Of a stretch of 64,000 bases of DNA, positions 12,001 through 27,000 are shown piece after piece. The stretch's first letter is position 1. Every line of letters begins with the position of its first letter. The stretch covers positions 6,673,322-6,737,321 of the forward strand of contig NW_022145601.1 of assembly GCF_000002235.5 (NCBI RefSeq), given 5' to 3'. The notes under the pieces are model-generated. The model was given only the letters and a program-made list of their open reading frames with translations, made no database searches and was not told the DNA's origin. This stretch comes from Strongylocentrotus purpuratus. Lineage: Eukaryota; Echinodermata; Echinoidea; Camarodonta; Strongylocentrotidae. The position numbers were made by a program, and so were the translations under genes.

Positions 12001-15000
12001 TTTTCAATTCACAAACTGCTGAATTCGGAAGCTTTGCCCACATGCTTGACAATGTCTCTGTGTTTTTACTTCTCGCATTTGCAATTTTTCGCGCTTTTTT
12101 GCTGAATCACGTTCGCTAAATCTCGCTTCTAGGTAAATGTGGTCTCGCATTTAGCAGGAAAAAAAATTGAGATTTTTGCCGGGACCTTGGTTGGTTTATT
12201 TTTATTTTTCTTTAACATACTTTTTCAAAATAGTGGGGGGGCTCGAGCCCGAAGAGCCCCGCTGTAGCGCGGGCCCTGTTTATGAAACCAAAGTTCGTTC
12301 TACTCACATGATTTGTTTCCTTGTTAGCGGGTCCGAACTATTAATTATGTTGATATGAGAGTGCTCGTGACTAATGTTTTAAATGATTTTTTTTTAAAGT
12401 CTAAAAATACAGTTACCCCATATGTTCAATTTGAACAATGCAACATTATATAGACAAAAATCCGTTGAATTGAAATCTTGTTTGGTATACCTTTGATCTT
12501 GATGCATTAGTGGCCATCGTTGAGTAGAACTCATCACTCAGCTCTGAACTGTCCAGATTCAGTGATCGAAGGTTTTGCATGGAGCAGAGCCCTTTCGCGT
12601 AATAAGAGGATGCAGCAGGACCCAGATCCGCCGTCTTGTGCTTTAGCTTCTCAATCTGGTAATGTGACAGGACAGGTTGAATGGAGTGAATAGTATTATC
12701 AGGTATAAACGACATGTTTAATTCAAATATTTTCTATTGTCATTAATGTTACATAATTATTAAACCTCTACTTTAGACCTTTACAGCAAGGGAAAGAGAA
12801 AGGGAAGAGGGCGAGAGAGAGACCGTGACAGAGGCAGAGATATTGTCAGAGACAGAGGGAGATAGGGAGAAATAGGCCCAAAAGGAAATGCAAGTTGTAA
12901 GAGAAATGAAAGACGAGATGAAAATGACAAACAAATTTCCTCAATTATAGATAGTTAGAAAGTGAGACCGTGTCTGTTCAAGCAGAATAAAATTGCTATA
13001 TCCGTCTTTTTACCATGCACATGTAAAAATAAATTTTCCGCGACTATTGATGAAATTTTAATATGTTCTTAATTTAGAATGCTTAATACTATTTATAGGA
13101 TAAGTGCTTTTAAAACACGTTTTGATATGAATCTATATCATTACGACACCAAAGTTCATTCTATTCACTGGTATTTATTTCCTTGTCAGCATAGCCAAAC
13201 TATTTGTAATATTGATATGAGAGTGCTCGTGACTAATATATGATTTATTTTTAGAAAATTGTAAAAAAACAGTTACCCTATTTGTTAAATTTGAAAAATT
13301 CGAAATTATTGCGAAACAAATCGTTCCCAATTTAAATCGTGTTCGGATAAACCTTTGAGTTTGATGCCTCAGACGCCATCGTGGAATAAAACTTATCATT
13401 CAGCTTTACACTGTACCTAATTTCATTTTATTCACGAGATTTATTACCTTGTTAGCACGGTCAAACTATTTTTAATATTGATATAAGAAGTGCTCCTAAC
13501 TAATAAAAATACATGATGTCTTTTAAAAAATTGTGAAAAAACAGTCATCTCAAAAGTTGAGTATGAAGAATGCAAAACTGACAGCAAATCGCTTTCCAAT
13601 TGAAATCGTGTTTGGTATACCTTTGATCTTGATGCCTCAGTGGAGATCGTCGAGTAGAACTCATCACTCAGCTTCACATCGTCCAGAAACAGTGATCGAA
13701 GGTTTTGCATGAAGCAGAGCCCTTTCGCATAATGAGAGGATGCAGCCGGACCCAGATCCGCCGTCTTGTGCTTTAGCTTCTCAATCTGGTAATGTGACAG
13801 GACAGGTTGAATAGAGTGAATAGTATTATCAGGTATAAACGACATGTTTAATTCAAATATTTTCTATTGTCATTAATGTAAGATAATTATTAAACCTCTA
13901 CTTAGACCTTTACAGCAAGGGAAAGAGAAGCGAAGAGGGAGAGAGAGAGACCGTGACAGAGGCAGAGATATTGTCAGAGACAGAGGGAGATAGAGAGAAA
14001 TAGGCCCAAAAGGAAATGCAAGTTGTAAGAGAAATGAAAGACGAGATGAAAATAAGAAACAAATTTCCTCAATTATATATAGTCAAAAGTTGAGTATGAA
14101 GAATACAAAACTGACAGCAAATCGCTTTCCAATTTAAATCGTGTTTGGTATACCTTTGATCTTGATGCCTCAGTGGAGATCGTCGAGTAGAACTCATCAC
14201 TCAGCTTCACATCGTCCAGATACAGTGATTGAAGATTTGGCATAGAGCAGAGCCCTCTCGCAAAATGAGAGGATGCAGCAGAACCCAGTTTTGCCGTATC
14301 GTGCGTTAGCTCCTCAATCTGGTGATGTGACAGGACAGAATGAATAGAGTTAATAGTTTTGACTAGTATAGACGACTTGTCTAATTTACATATTTTCTAT
14401 TGTCATTAATGTAAGTTTATTAACCTCTACTTATACTTTTGAAGGAAAGGAGTGAGAAGGGAGAGAGAGAGCGAGAGAGAGAGTCCGGGACAGAGGAAGA
14501 GACATAATGAGAGACAGAGAGGAAAAAACATGTGAAATAGGTGTGGTAATAGCGAAGAAAGACGAGATGGATTAAAAAAAAAGTGATGAGTTATAGATAG
14601 TTAGAAGGTAGACCATGGTCTGTTCTAGCAGAATTAAAGGGCTATATGTCCCTCTTTTTACAATGCACATGTAAATTAAATTCCTGCAGCCACTGACAAA
14701 ATGTAATAATTTCTAAATATAGAACTCGAACTACTATTTATAGGATAAGTACTTTTACACACGCTGTTTTATGCATCTATATCAGTATGACACCCAAGTT
14801 CATTCTATTCACAAGATTTAATTCCTTGTCAGCATGACCAAACTGTTTATTATATTGGTATGAGAGTACTCGTGACTTATGTTTATAAATCGTTTCCAAT
14901 TGAAATCGTGTTCGGGTAAAACCTTTGATTTTGGTGCCTCAGTGGCCATCGTTGAGAAGAACTCATCACTCAGCCTCACACTGCTCAGATTCAGTGATCG

Positions 15001-18000
15001 AAGATTTGGCATGAAGCAGAGACCTCTCGCGTAATAAGAGGATGCAGCAGAACCCACATCTGCGGAATGATGCTTTAGCTTCTCAATCTGGTGATGTGAC
15101 AGAACAGATTGAATAGAATGAATAGTTTTATCAAGTATACAAGACATGTCAAAGTATAATATTCTTACTGTCATTAATGTAACATTATCAACCTCTGATT
15201 ACACTTTTAAACCAAGAGAAAAAGAAGGGAGAGAGAGAGAGAGTGGGACAGGGACAGGGATATAATGAGAGGCACAGAGAGAGAGATAGAGAGAAAAACA
15301 TCTAAGGGAAATGGGTGTGGTAAGAGAAAAGAAAGTCGAGATAAAGAAATACATACAAATGTGATTAACTATAGATAGTTAGAAAAGAGAGACCGTGTCT
15401 GTTCAAGCAGAATTTAATTGTTATTTATGTCCGTCTTATTACAATGCATATTTAAGGTAATTTTCTGGAACTATTGACAAAATGTAAATAATATCTAAAT
15501 ATAGAACGTTAACTACTATTTATTGGATACGTTTTTAAAAAAAAACACGCTTTTATATGACTCAATATCATTTTGACACCGAATTTCATTGTATTCAACT
15601 GATTTATGTACTTGTCAGCATGGCCAAACTATTTGTAATACCAATATGAGCGTGCTCGTAACTTATACAAAAAAATGATGTCTTTAACAAATATTTAAAA
15701 AAAAACAGTTACCCCATAAGTTGAGTATGAAGAGTGCAAAACTGGTAACAAATCGTTCCCAATAGAAATCGTGTTTGGTATACCTTTGATCTTAATGCAT
15801 CAGTGGCCATCGTTGAGTAGAACTCATCACTCAGCTTCACATGGTTGAGATTTAGTGATCGAAGATTTGGCATGAAGCAGAGACCTCTCGCATAATGAGA
15901 GGATGCAGCCGGACCCAGATCCGCCGTCTTGTGCGATAGCTCCTCAATCTAGTGATGTGACAGGACAGGTTGAATAGAGTGAATAGTATTATCAAGTATA
16001 GGCGATATGTCCACCTTAAATACTTTCTTTTGTCATCAATGTAACATCATCAACCTTTACTTAGACTTTTGAAGCACGGAAAAGTGAAGGGAGACAGAGA
16101 GAGAGAGGGAGAGAGACAGGGAAAGGGACAGATACATAATGAGAAAATACCCGAGGGAAATGGGCGTGGTAAGAGAAAATAAAGACGAGATGAAGAAATA
16201 CAAACAAAGGTGAATAATTATCGATAGGTAGACACAAGAGATACCGTGTCTGTTCAAGCAGGATAAAGTGTTATACCCGTCTATTTACAATGCACATGTA
16301 AAATTAATTTCCGGCCACTATTGGTTAACTATACGTAATTTCTTTTGAAAAAATACTATTCATAGCATAAGTCAACTTATGCAGGCTTTTTTATGAATCT
16401 ATATCATTATGACACCAACGTTCATTCTATAACATGATTTGTTTCCATATCAGCACGGCCAGACTGTTGACATGAGAGTACTCTTGACTTATGTTTATAA
16501 ATGATTTATTTTTATCAAGTGTGAAAATACAGTGGCCCCACATGTTAAATTTGAAGAATGCAAAACTCTTTCGAAACAAATCGTTTCGAATTTGATTTGA
16601 TTTGATTTATTTACCAACAGCATTACAGCAATACATTTCATACAAGAAGAAAAACTATTGGTTGGTAAAAGGGGCCAGATAATAGCTAGTCGAGCCTAAC
16701 CCCTTAAACAGCTAAACAAAGTATTTTGGTGCAATCAGCTTAGAAAACGTAACACAACAAAAAATAATGAATTTACAATTACAATCGATACTTTAAAAAT
16801 TAAGAATACAATGTAGAATATAATTTGTGTACATAACTATGCAGATTATATGACTTGATATCATTCATAACTTGTTCAACAAATGACTTTTTACAGAATT
16901 CCGAAACCTATTTCTAGACCTTATTGATCTGACATTAATAATAATAAACAATAACAACGTTGCTTATAAAGCGCTTACCACCGAAGTCTCTAAGCGCTAA
17001 TGGGTAATCTATTTCAAAATTCACTGCCCACAAAAGACAATGAAAATTGACCTTGTGTCGTTCTAAATTTTGGAAGACGTAATTGTCCACCTTAGTTTTG
17101 TCTTGTGGAATATCTATGCTCTATAATGTCACAGTACTCTGTCAAAATATGAGGCAAAGTATCATTGAATAGATCAAACATGAAAGTATAAATTGATAAA
17201 TCATGTAAATTATACACATTTAGGATTCGCAATCTTTTAAATAATGGAGCTGTAGGAGTTCTCCATTCACTATTATGTTATAGCACTAACTGCCATTTTC
17301 TGCGAATACAATATACTTCTCAGGCTAGTCTTATAAGTCCTTCCCCACTTCTATTCAGTATGAAATGTGTGGTTTTATAAATGCTTTATATAATAATATC
17401 AGAGTACGGCTAGGAACAAAATGTCGCGATCTAAATAGCACCCCAACTTTCTTTCTAATACACTGATTTACGAAACAAATATGACTATTCCGAGACAAAT
17501 GTCTATCAATGTGAATCCCAACAAAAGTGGCAACATCAACCTCTTTAATTTCCTCGCCAGCAATTTTCAGTTTACAATTCATACCTTTTTTGTTCCTCCT
17601 ACTAATTATTAAAATGAAATTAGTTTTCATTGATTTAATTGAAAGTTTGTTAGCAATGCACTATTTATGTATCTTTTGTATGTTGTTATTCACTTCATTT
17701 ACATCAATTTCACCCTGGTCATCAGGAAAAGTATGAAATAGGTTGGAATCATCGGCAAACAGCCGAAAATTAAGTAATCAGTAACTGTTGGCAAATCATT
17801 TATATAGATCCAAAACAGAGTTGGCCCTAATACTGATCCTTTTTTTTTGGAACACCACATCTTATCTTCTTTCTTTCAGATAACGTTTGACCACACTGAA
17901 CAAACTGAAATCGGTTACTGAGATAGTCCTCAAACCATTCAAGAGGTAATCGTCGAATGCCATAACTAGATAGTTTACCTAGTAAAATATTATGATTAAT

Positions 18001-21000
18001 TGTGTCAATGCTTTTTTTTTAAATCGATGAACCCAGAGTTACTTTCCCCTGATCTATAGATTTCAAAGTTTCTTTATTTCATCTGGAACCTTGCCAGTTT
18101 CTAATGACAAGGTAAATATATATGCCAGTTGAAATACTGTTTGGGTATACCTTTGATCTTGATGCCTCAGTGGCCATCGTTGAGTAGAACTCATCACTCA
18201 ACTTCACAATGTTCAGACCAAGTGATCGAAGATTTGGCATAGAGCAGAGACCTCTCGCGTAATGAGAGGATGCATGAGAACCCAGATCTGCCGTCTTGTG
18301 CTTTAGCTTCTCAATCTGGTGATGTGAATGGACAGGTTGAATAGAGTGAATAGTTTTATGAAGTAAAGACGAAGTGTCTAATTTAAATATTGTCTATGGA
18401 TATTAATATAATATCATTAACCTCTACTTACATTATTAAAGCAAAGGAAAGAGATAGAAGTGAGAGAGATAGATCGGGACATGGCCAGAAACATCATGAG
18501 AGACATAGAGATATAAAGAAAAAAACCGTGAGAAATGGGCTTGGTAAGAGCAAAGAAAGACGAGATGAAGAAAGACAAACAAATGTAATTAATTATAGAT
18601 TGTTATAAAAGAGAGACCGTGTCTGTTTAAGCCGATGAAAAGTGTTTTTCAGTCTATTTACAATGCACATGTAAAATAAATTTCCTGCGACTGCTGACAA
18701 AATGTAAATAATTTCTCATTATAGAACGCGAACTACTATTTATATGATATGTCTCATGATATGTGCTTTTAAAAAACGCTTTTATATGAATCTATATCAT
18801 TATGACACCTAATTTCATTTTATTCTCGGGATTTATTACCTTGTTAGCATGGCCAATTTTTTTTTAATTTATTGATATAAGAAGTGCTCCTAACTAATAC
18901 AAATACATGAGGTCTTTTAAAAAAGTGTGAAAAAACAGTTATCCCAAAAGTTCAGTTTCAAGAATGCAAAACTGGCAGCAAATCGCTTTCCAATTGAAAT
19001 CGTGTTTGGTATACCTTTGATATTGATGCCTCAGAGGAGATCGTCGAGTAGAAGTCATCACTCAGCTTCACATCGTCCAGATGCAGTGATCGAAGATTTG
19101 ACATAGAGCAGAGCCCTTTCGCGTAATGAGAGGAAGCAGCGGAATCCACATCTGCCGTTCTGTGGTTTAGCTCCTCAATCTGGTGATGTGACGGGAAAGG
19201 TTGAATAGAGTGAATAGTAATATAAAGTAAAGACGACATGTCAAATTAAATATTTTCTATTGTGATTAATGTAAGATCATTAACCTCTACTTAGGGTCTT
19301 AAAGTAAGGTAAAGAGAAGGGAGAACTAGAGAGACTGGGACAGACCCAGAGCCATAATGAGAGACGGAGAGAGATATAGAGAATAAACCCGAAGGGAAAT
19401 GGGTGTGAAAAGAGAAAAAAAAAGACGAGATTAGGAACGGCAAACAAATTTGATTAATTAAAGATAGTTAAATTAATTTCCTGCCACTATCGGCAACCTA
19501 TGAGTTATTTCATTCGAAAAATGAGAAATATTATATTCATAGGATAATTAATTTTATAAAGGCTTTTTTTTATGAATCTATATCATTATGACACCAAAGT
19601 TCATTCTATTCACAGGATTTATATCCTTGTCAGCATGGCCAAACAATTTATTATATCGATATGAGAGTGCTCGTGACTAATGTTTATATATGAATTCTTT
19701 TTAAAAAGTATGAAAAATGCAGTTACCCCATACGTTGAATTTGAAGAACGAAAAAATTATATAGAAACAAATCCGTTCAATTGTAATCGTGTTTGGTATA
19801 CCTTTGATCTTGATGCATCAGTGGCCATCGTTGAGTAGAACTCATCACTCAGCTTCACATTGTCCAGATACAATGATCGAAGATTTGGCATAGAGCAGAG
19901 ACCTCTCGCGTAATGAGAGGATGCAGAAGAACCCAGATCTACTCTCTCGTGCGATAGCTTTTCAATCTAACGATGTGACAGGACAGGTTGAATAGATTGA
20001 ATTGTATGATCACGTATAGACGACATGTCTAATTTAAATATTTTCTATGGTTCAATGGTTCAATTTTATTGTACACTTTTTCATATTAGGCCTACATACA
20101 TAATAACACATAAAAAATACAAGGCAGTGCTTAACCAAAAATCGGTACAATAATAAAGTTGCAACTATTTAATGATGAACATACTTTTTAGTGAACATAT
20201 ACATTACATCATTATCAAAGTATTGTAGAAAAATACTCATTCTTAATTACATCTTAACCCTTACTGTACTTGGGGGGGGGGGGGCTTGCCCCTCCACATT
20301 TTCGAAGATTGCGCCGCAGCCGCTTGGAATTTTAAATTGTCGTTTCATGATTTTTTTTTTTTGTCCTCAAGTCTTACACATATTTTGATACCATTTTAGT
20401 CGAAATCGGATATACTATATATATATATATATTATATAAGGTGTTACATCGTTACATAACAATTAGTATGCGCATGTCATCAAAAAGTGTTATAATTGCA
20501 TATATTCATGTATAAGCAGAAATGTGAATACAGGTTTAGATGTATTTCTTCATAAGTGGGAGATATGAATTGTTATCAAATTGCTTTGATAATGTTTCTC
20601 AAAGTAACTTGAGAACAAAAGAATACATTACAAATAAAAAAAATGGATATAATAAGAAATAAAAAAACAATATATAATACATAAGAAAATAAAATGATGA
20701 ATTTCGAACTTTTTTTGTATATGAGCAGTGGTATGCAGAAGGTTAGTGGAGAAATCTTACTCTACAGTGAGAAAGTGGGTAAAATTGTTGTTTTTGGCTT
20801 TGCTTACAGTGCTAAACATACTTTCAACAACAACGAAACAAAAAAGATAATTTGCGTGTTCATTATTTATGCAAATTAACCTATGCATTTTCAAATTTCA
20901 GAAAAAATAATGAAACTTCATGAATTTGAAATGAAGGAAACATTTTATTCCACACATTTTCAAAATTCTTCACTGGTCTAGAGACAAATAAGTAGAGTTT

Positions 21001-24000
21001 TCTGTAAAATGCATAAAATTTGCATTTTGCATAATTAATAAGGTTATGTCGACAACAGTTTGCATATTAGGACAAACTTATAATACCATATTGTTCCTTA
21101 CGTGAATTTCTACAAACATGCACATTTTCGTGTTCATCGAACATTCAAGAATTTTTAAGAATGAAAAAGGGAACAAAACCAAATTTAGTGCAAGGACAAA
21201 GAAGGAAAAGGGAAGAGAATAGGATAGACAAGGAAGAAGGTGAAGTAGAAAAGGTGACAGAACAGGAAGAAGGAGGGGGAGAAAGAAAGAAAGAGAGAGA
21301 GTGTGACAGGGTGCAGCATCCTAAGTTCATAAGAGTTCAAGCAAGTACATTGTTCAGACGGGGGCTTCCTAGTCGGCGTAAGTTAATCCCTGAAGCAGTA
21401 AATATCTCAAGAATATTTGACTCACACCATTAGTTTTCTACACCCTCTGACTCGGACCAACTTGATTTAGTTGACACAACCTTCCATCGACCCAGTCTTA
21501 CTCAGCGTAATTTCCGGAAGTGGTTGCGCCCGCACTAGTCGACCTCAACTCACCTTCCGCATCTAAACCGTGCGAAATCTAATTTTCAGTTTCGATTGTA
21601 AACAAACAACCCTCGTGAACTTGTCACATATACTCCAAGTGCCAAGTGAGAGCATCAGCACGTTTAAACTTACGCTACCCTCTGGTCGTGTTAATGCGTT
21701 ACCCCGGAAAAAGCCAGGAGTAAATCGGTCGGCGTAAAGGTAGGCATATAGCTCCGTTTAGTCTCATTTCACAAAGCCCCCTATCGTCAGAGTCAGCAGC
21801 CTAACATGTTAGCCTATGGAATTTACAAATAAAATCGTTAACAACTCTTTCTTTTTTTTAATGAAAAGCACATCCACCCGACGTACGTTATCACTAGCTC
21901 TTTCATTGGAACCCTCATGTCCCATTGACTTTTGAAAGTTCACCCACCGTAATTTGATCAAAATAGGTTGCAAACTCGTCATTGCCTATAATACACATGT
22001 GAAACAAGTCGAACTTTGGACTCAGTTTGCCAAGCGATTTTAAGATTATAGGTCAAGCACACGAAGGATAAGCAGCATGAATTATCATATATCACTTCTG
22101 CTTGGTTCTTTATGTCCATTTCATCCAACCCCCAACCGTAATTTTTCCATTAAGTAAAAGCAAACATTTTGCCGAGGTAAGCAAAAACATGAATATTCAT
22201 GAACAGTCAGACAATACAGCCTTTTAGTACGTAACGTATAGTGAATGGGAATGGACGATGATCCGTCCAGGAGCTGGAGGTCAGTAGTTTGTGCTGGCAA
22301 TGTTGCAGCGAGCGAAAATGAGACAATCGGAGCAATATGCGTAGCTAACACGACCATCGTTCAGACGATCACTACTCCGACCTTTACGCCGACCTCACCA
22401 TATTATTTTACGCCGACTAGCTCGTAACACGACCTTAACCCGACCAAAATTGCCATCGTCTGAACAAGACTTAAAGGACTGTCAAGCTTTAATATCGCGA
22501 GAAGCCTATTGAAATTTACAAAGGGAGAAACCTGTTGAAGGTATGTGCATGGTTCTTTATGTTATATACATCTGAATACACTAGGGTTCTGTTTGCCAAG
22601 TCCTGCATCCACAAATAATCGTAACATTTTCATTAATTTATCATCATTAACCTCTACTTAGACTTTCAAAGCAAGGGAAAGAGGAGGGGGGACAGAGAGA
22701 GAGAGAGAGAGACAGACACAGAGACATAATGAGAGATAGAAAAAAACCTGAAAGGAAATGGATGTGGTAAGAAAAAAGAAAAACTAGATGAAGAAATACA
22801 TACAAATGTGAATAATCATAGATAGTTAAGCAAGAGAGGCCGTATCTGTCCAAGCAAAATAAAAGTGTTATATCCGTCTTTTTACAACGCACACGTAAAA
22901 TTAATATCCTATATATATATATATATAATTTTATATATATATATATAAGTAATTTCTTTTTAGAAAATGCATAATACTATTCATAGGATACGTAATTTTA
23001 TGCACGCTTTGTTTATGAATCTATATCATTATTACACCAAAGTTCATTCTATTCACATGATTTGTTTCCTTGTCAGCATAGCCAAACTATTTATTGAATT
23101 GATATAAGAGTGCCCGTGACTAATGAAAATGAATTATTATTATTTTTGTTTAAAGTGTAAAAAAACAGTGACCACATAAGTTGAGTTTGAAGAATGCAAA
23201 ACTATTTTGAAACGAATTATTTCGAATTGAAATCATGTTTGGGTATACCTTTGATTTTGATGCCTCAGAGGCAATCGTCGAGTAGAACTCATCACTCAGC
23301 TTCACACTATCCAGCTCCAGTGATCGAAGATTTGGCATAAAGCAGAGACCTCTCGCGTAATGAGAGGATGCACGAGAACCCACATCTGCGTAATGATGCT
23401 TTAGCTTTTCAATCTGGTGATGTGACAGGACAGGTTGAATAGAGTGAATAGTATCATCAAGTATGGACGACATGCTTGATTTGAATTTTTTGTTTTATTG
23501 TCATCAATGTAACATTATCAACCTCTACTTAGACTTTTCAAGTAAGGGGAAGAGAAGGGAGACAGAGAGAGAGAGAGACCGGGAGAGAGACAGAGGCACA
23601 ATGAGAGACATAGATAGAAATTAAAACCCAAGGGAAATGGGAGTGGTAAGAGAAAAGAAAGATGAGATAAAAAAAGACAAACAAATGTGATTAATTATAG
23701 ATAGTTAAAAATAAGAGACCGTGTCTGTTCAAGTGTTATGACCGTTTATTTACAACGCACATGTAACATAAACTTCATGTGACTTTTGGCAAACTATAAG
23801 AAATTTCTTGTAATAAATGCTAAATAATTTTATTATAGGATAGGCACTTTTATACACGCTTTTTTATGAATCCATATCATTATTACACCAAAGTTTATTC
23901 TATTCACATGGTTTGTTTCCTTGTCAGCATAGCCAAACTATTTATTGAATTGATATGAGAGTGCTCGTGACTAATGAAAATAAATGTTTATTTGTTTTAA

Positions 24001-27000
24001 AGTGTCCAAAAAAACAGTTACCCAATAAGTTGAGTTTGAAGAATGCGAAACTATTTGGAAACGAATCGTTTCGAATTGAAATCGTGTTTGGTATACCTTT
24101 GATCTTGATGCCTCAGAGGCCATCGTTGAGTAGAACTTATCACTCAGCTTCACACTGAACAGATTTAGTGATCGAAGATTCGGCATGAAACAGAGACCTC
24201 TGGCGTAATGAGAGGATGCAGCAGGTTCCAGATCTGCCGTCCTGTGCTCTAGCTCCTCAATCTGGTGATGTGACAGGACAGGTTGAATATAGTGAATAGT
24301 ATTATCAAAAATAGACGACATGTCTGATTAAAAAATTCTTAGTGTCATTAATGTAACATCATTAATATCTTCTTAGACTTTTATAACAAGATAGAGAGAG
24401 AGATAGAGAGAGAGGGGGACGGAAACAGAGACAGAGAGAGAGATAGAGAGGGATAGAGAGAAAAATGCCCGAAGGGAAATGGGGTATAGTAACAGAAAAG
24501 CAAGACAAGATGAGGAAAAAAAAGGTCATCACTTATAGATAGTTAGAAGAGAGAGACCGTGTCTTTTCAAGCAGAATAAAAGTGTTATATCCCTCTGTTA
24601 ACAATACACATGTAAGACTTACTTCCTGTGACTACTGACAAAATGTAAATATTTTCTAAATATAGATTTTGAAATACTTTCTTTAAGATACGTGCTTTTA
24701 AAACACGATTTTTTTTTTATTAGTCTATAACATTATGACACCAAAGTTCATCGTATTCACATCATTGATTACCTTGTGTGCATGGCCAAACTGTTTATTA
24801 AATTGATATGAGAGGGCTTGTAACTGATGAAAATCAATGACGCGGGTTTTTTTAAAGTGAAAAACAGCTACCCCCCCCCCCCCCCCCCCCAATTAAGATG
24901 AGTTTGAAGAATGGAAAAGTGGCAACAAATCGTTTCCAATAGAAATCGTGTTTGGTATACCTTTGATCTTGATGCCTCAGAGGCCATCGTCGAGTAGAAC
25001 TCATCACTCAGCTTCACACAGTCCAGCTCCAGTGATCGAAGATTTGGCATGGAGCAGAGACCTCTCGCGTAATGAGAGGATGCAGCAGAACCCAGATCTG
25101 CATCACGGTGCCTTAGCGTCTCAATCTGGTGATTGAACAGGACAGGTTAAATAGAGTGATTAGTATTATCAAATATAGACGACATGTCTGATATCAATAT
25201 ATTTTATTGTCATTTATGTAACATTATTAACCTCTACTTAGACTTTAAAAGCAAGGAAAAGAAAAAAGAGAGAGACCGGGACAGAGACAGAGGCACATTG
25301 AGAGGCAGAGAGAGATAAGAAAAACCCAAGAGAAATGGGTGTGGTAAGAGAAAAGAAAGACGAGTTAAAGAGAGACAAAACAATGTGATTAATTATAGAT
25401 AGTTGGAAGAGAGACCGTGTCTGTTCAAGCAGAATAAAATTGTCATATCCGTATATTTACAATACACATGTAACATTAAGTTCCTGCGACTATTGGCAAA
25501 TTATAAGAAATTTCTTTTTAAAAATGTGTCTTTCATTTTATATGATAAGCACTTTTATACACGCTTGTTTGTGAGTCTATATTATTATGACACGAAAGTT
25601 CATTCTATTCACTTGATTTGTTTCTTTGTCGGCATGGCAAAACTTTCATCATATTGTTACAAGTACTCGTGACTAATAAAAATATATGATTAATTTTTAA
25701 AAAGTGTGAAGAAAACAGTTACCGCATTTGTCGAATTTGTAAAATGCGAAATTATTGCGAAACAAATCGTTCCAAATTGAAATCGTGTTTGGATATACCT
25801 TTGATTTTGATGCATCAGAGGCCATCGACGAGTAGAACTTATCATTCAGCTTCACATCGGCCAGTTTCAGTGATCGAAGATTTGGCATTAAGCAGAGACC
25901 TCTCGCGTAATGAGAGGATGCAGCAAAACCCAGATCCGCGTTGTAGTGATATAGCCCCTCAATCTGGTAATGTGTCAGGACAGGTTGAATAGGTTGAACA
26001 GTATTATCAAGTATATATAGAAGACATTTCTTGTTTAAATATTCTTACTGTAATTAATGTAACGATATTAACCTCTACCTAGACTTTTAAAGGAAGGGAA
26101 AGGGAAGAGAGGGAGAGAGAGAGGGAGAGAGGGAGCGAGAGAAACCAGGATAGAGAGAGATAGAGAGAAAAAAAGCCAAGGGAAATTGGTCGGGTAAGAG
26201 CAAAAAAGACGAGATGAAGAAGGACAAACATACGTGATTAATTATAGATAGATATAACAGAGATAGCATGTCTGTTCAAGCAGAATAAAAGTGTTATATC
26301 CGTCTATTTACAATACACATGTAACATTAAGTTCCTGCGACAATTGGCATATTATAAGAAATTTATTTTTAGAAATGCGTCTTCCATTTTATAGGATAAG
26401 CACTTTTATACACATTTTTTATGAATCTATATTATTATAACACGAAAGTTCATTCTATTCATTTGATTTGTTTCCTTGTCAGAAAGGCAAAACAATTTAT
26501 TATATTGATACAAAAGTGCTCGTGACAAATAAAATAATTGATTTTTTTTTTATAAAAAGTGTGAAAAAAAAGTTGACCCATATATGGAATTTGAAGAATG
26601 TAAAAATATTTTGGAAAAAAAAATTGTTTCCAGTACAAACCGTGTTTGGGTATACCTTTGATTGTGATGCCTCACAGGCCATCGTTGAGTAGAACTTATC
26701 ACTCAGCTTCACACTGAACAGATTTAATGATCGAAGATTCGGCATGAAGCAGAGACCTCTCGCGTAATGAGAGGATGCAGTAGAACCCAGGTCTGCCGTC
26801 ATGTGATTTAGCGTCTCAATCTGGTGATGTGACAGGACATGTTGAATATGGCGAACAGTAATGTCAAGTATAGACGACATTTTTTATTTAAATATGTTTC
26901 ATTTGTCATTCATGTAACATCGTTAACCTATACTAAGACGTTTAAAGCAAAAAAAAGAGAAAAGGTCGAAAGAGAGAGAAAGGAGAGAGAGAGAGACAGA

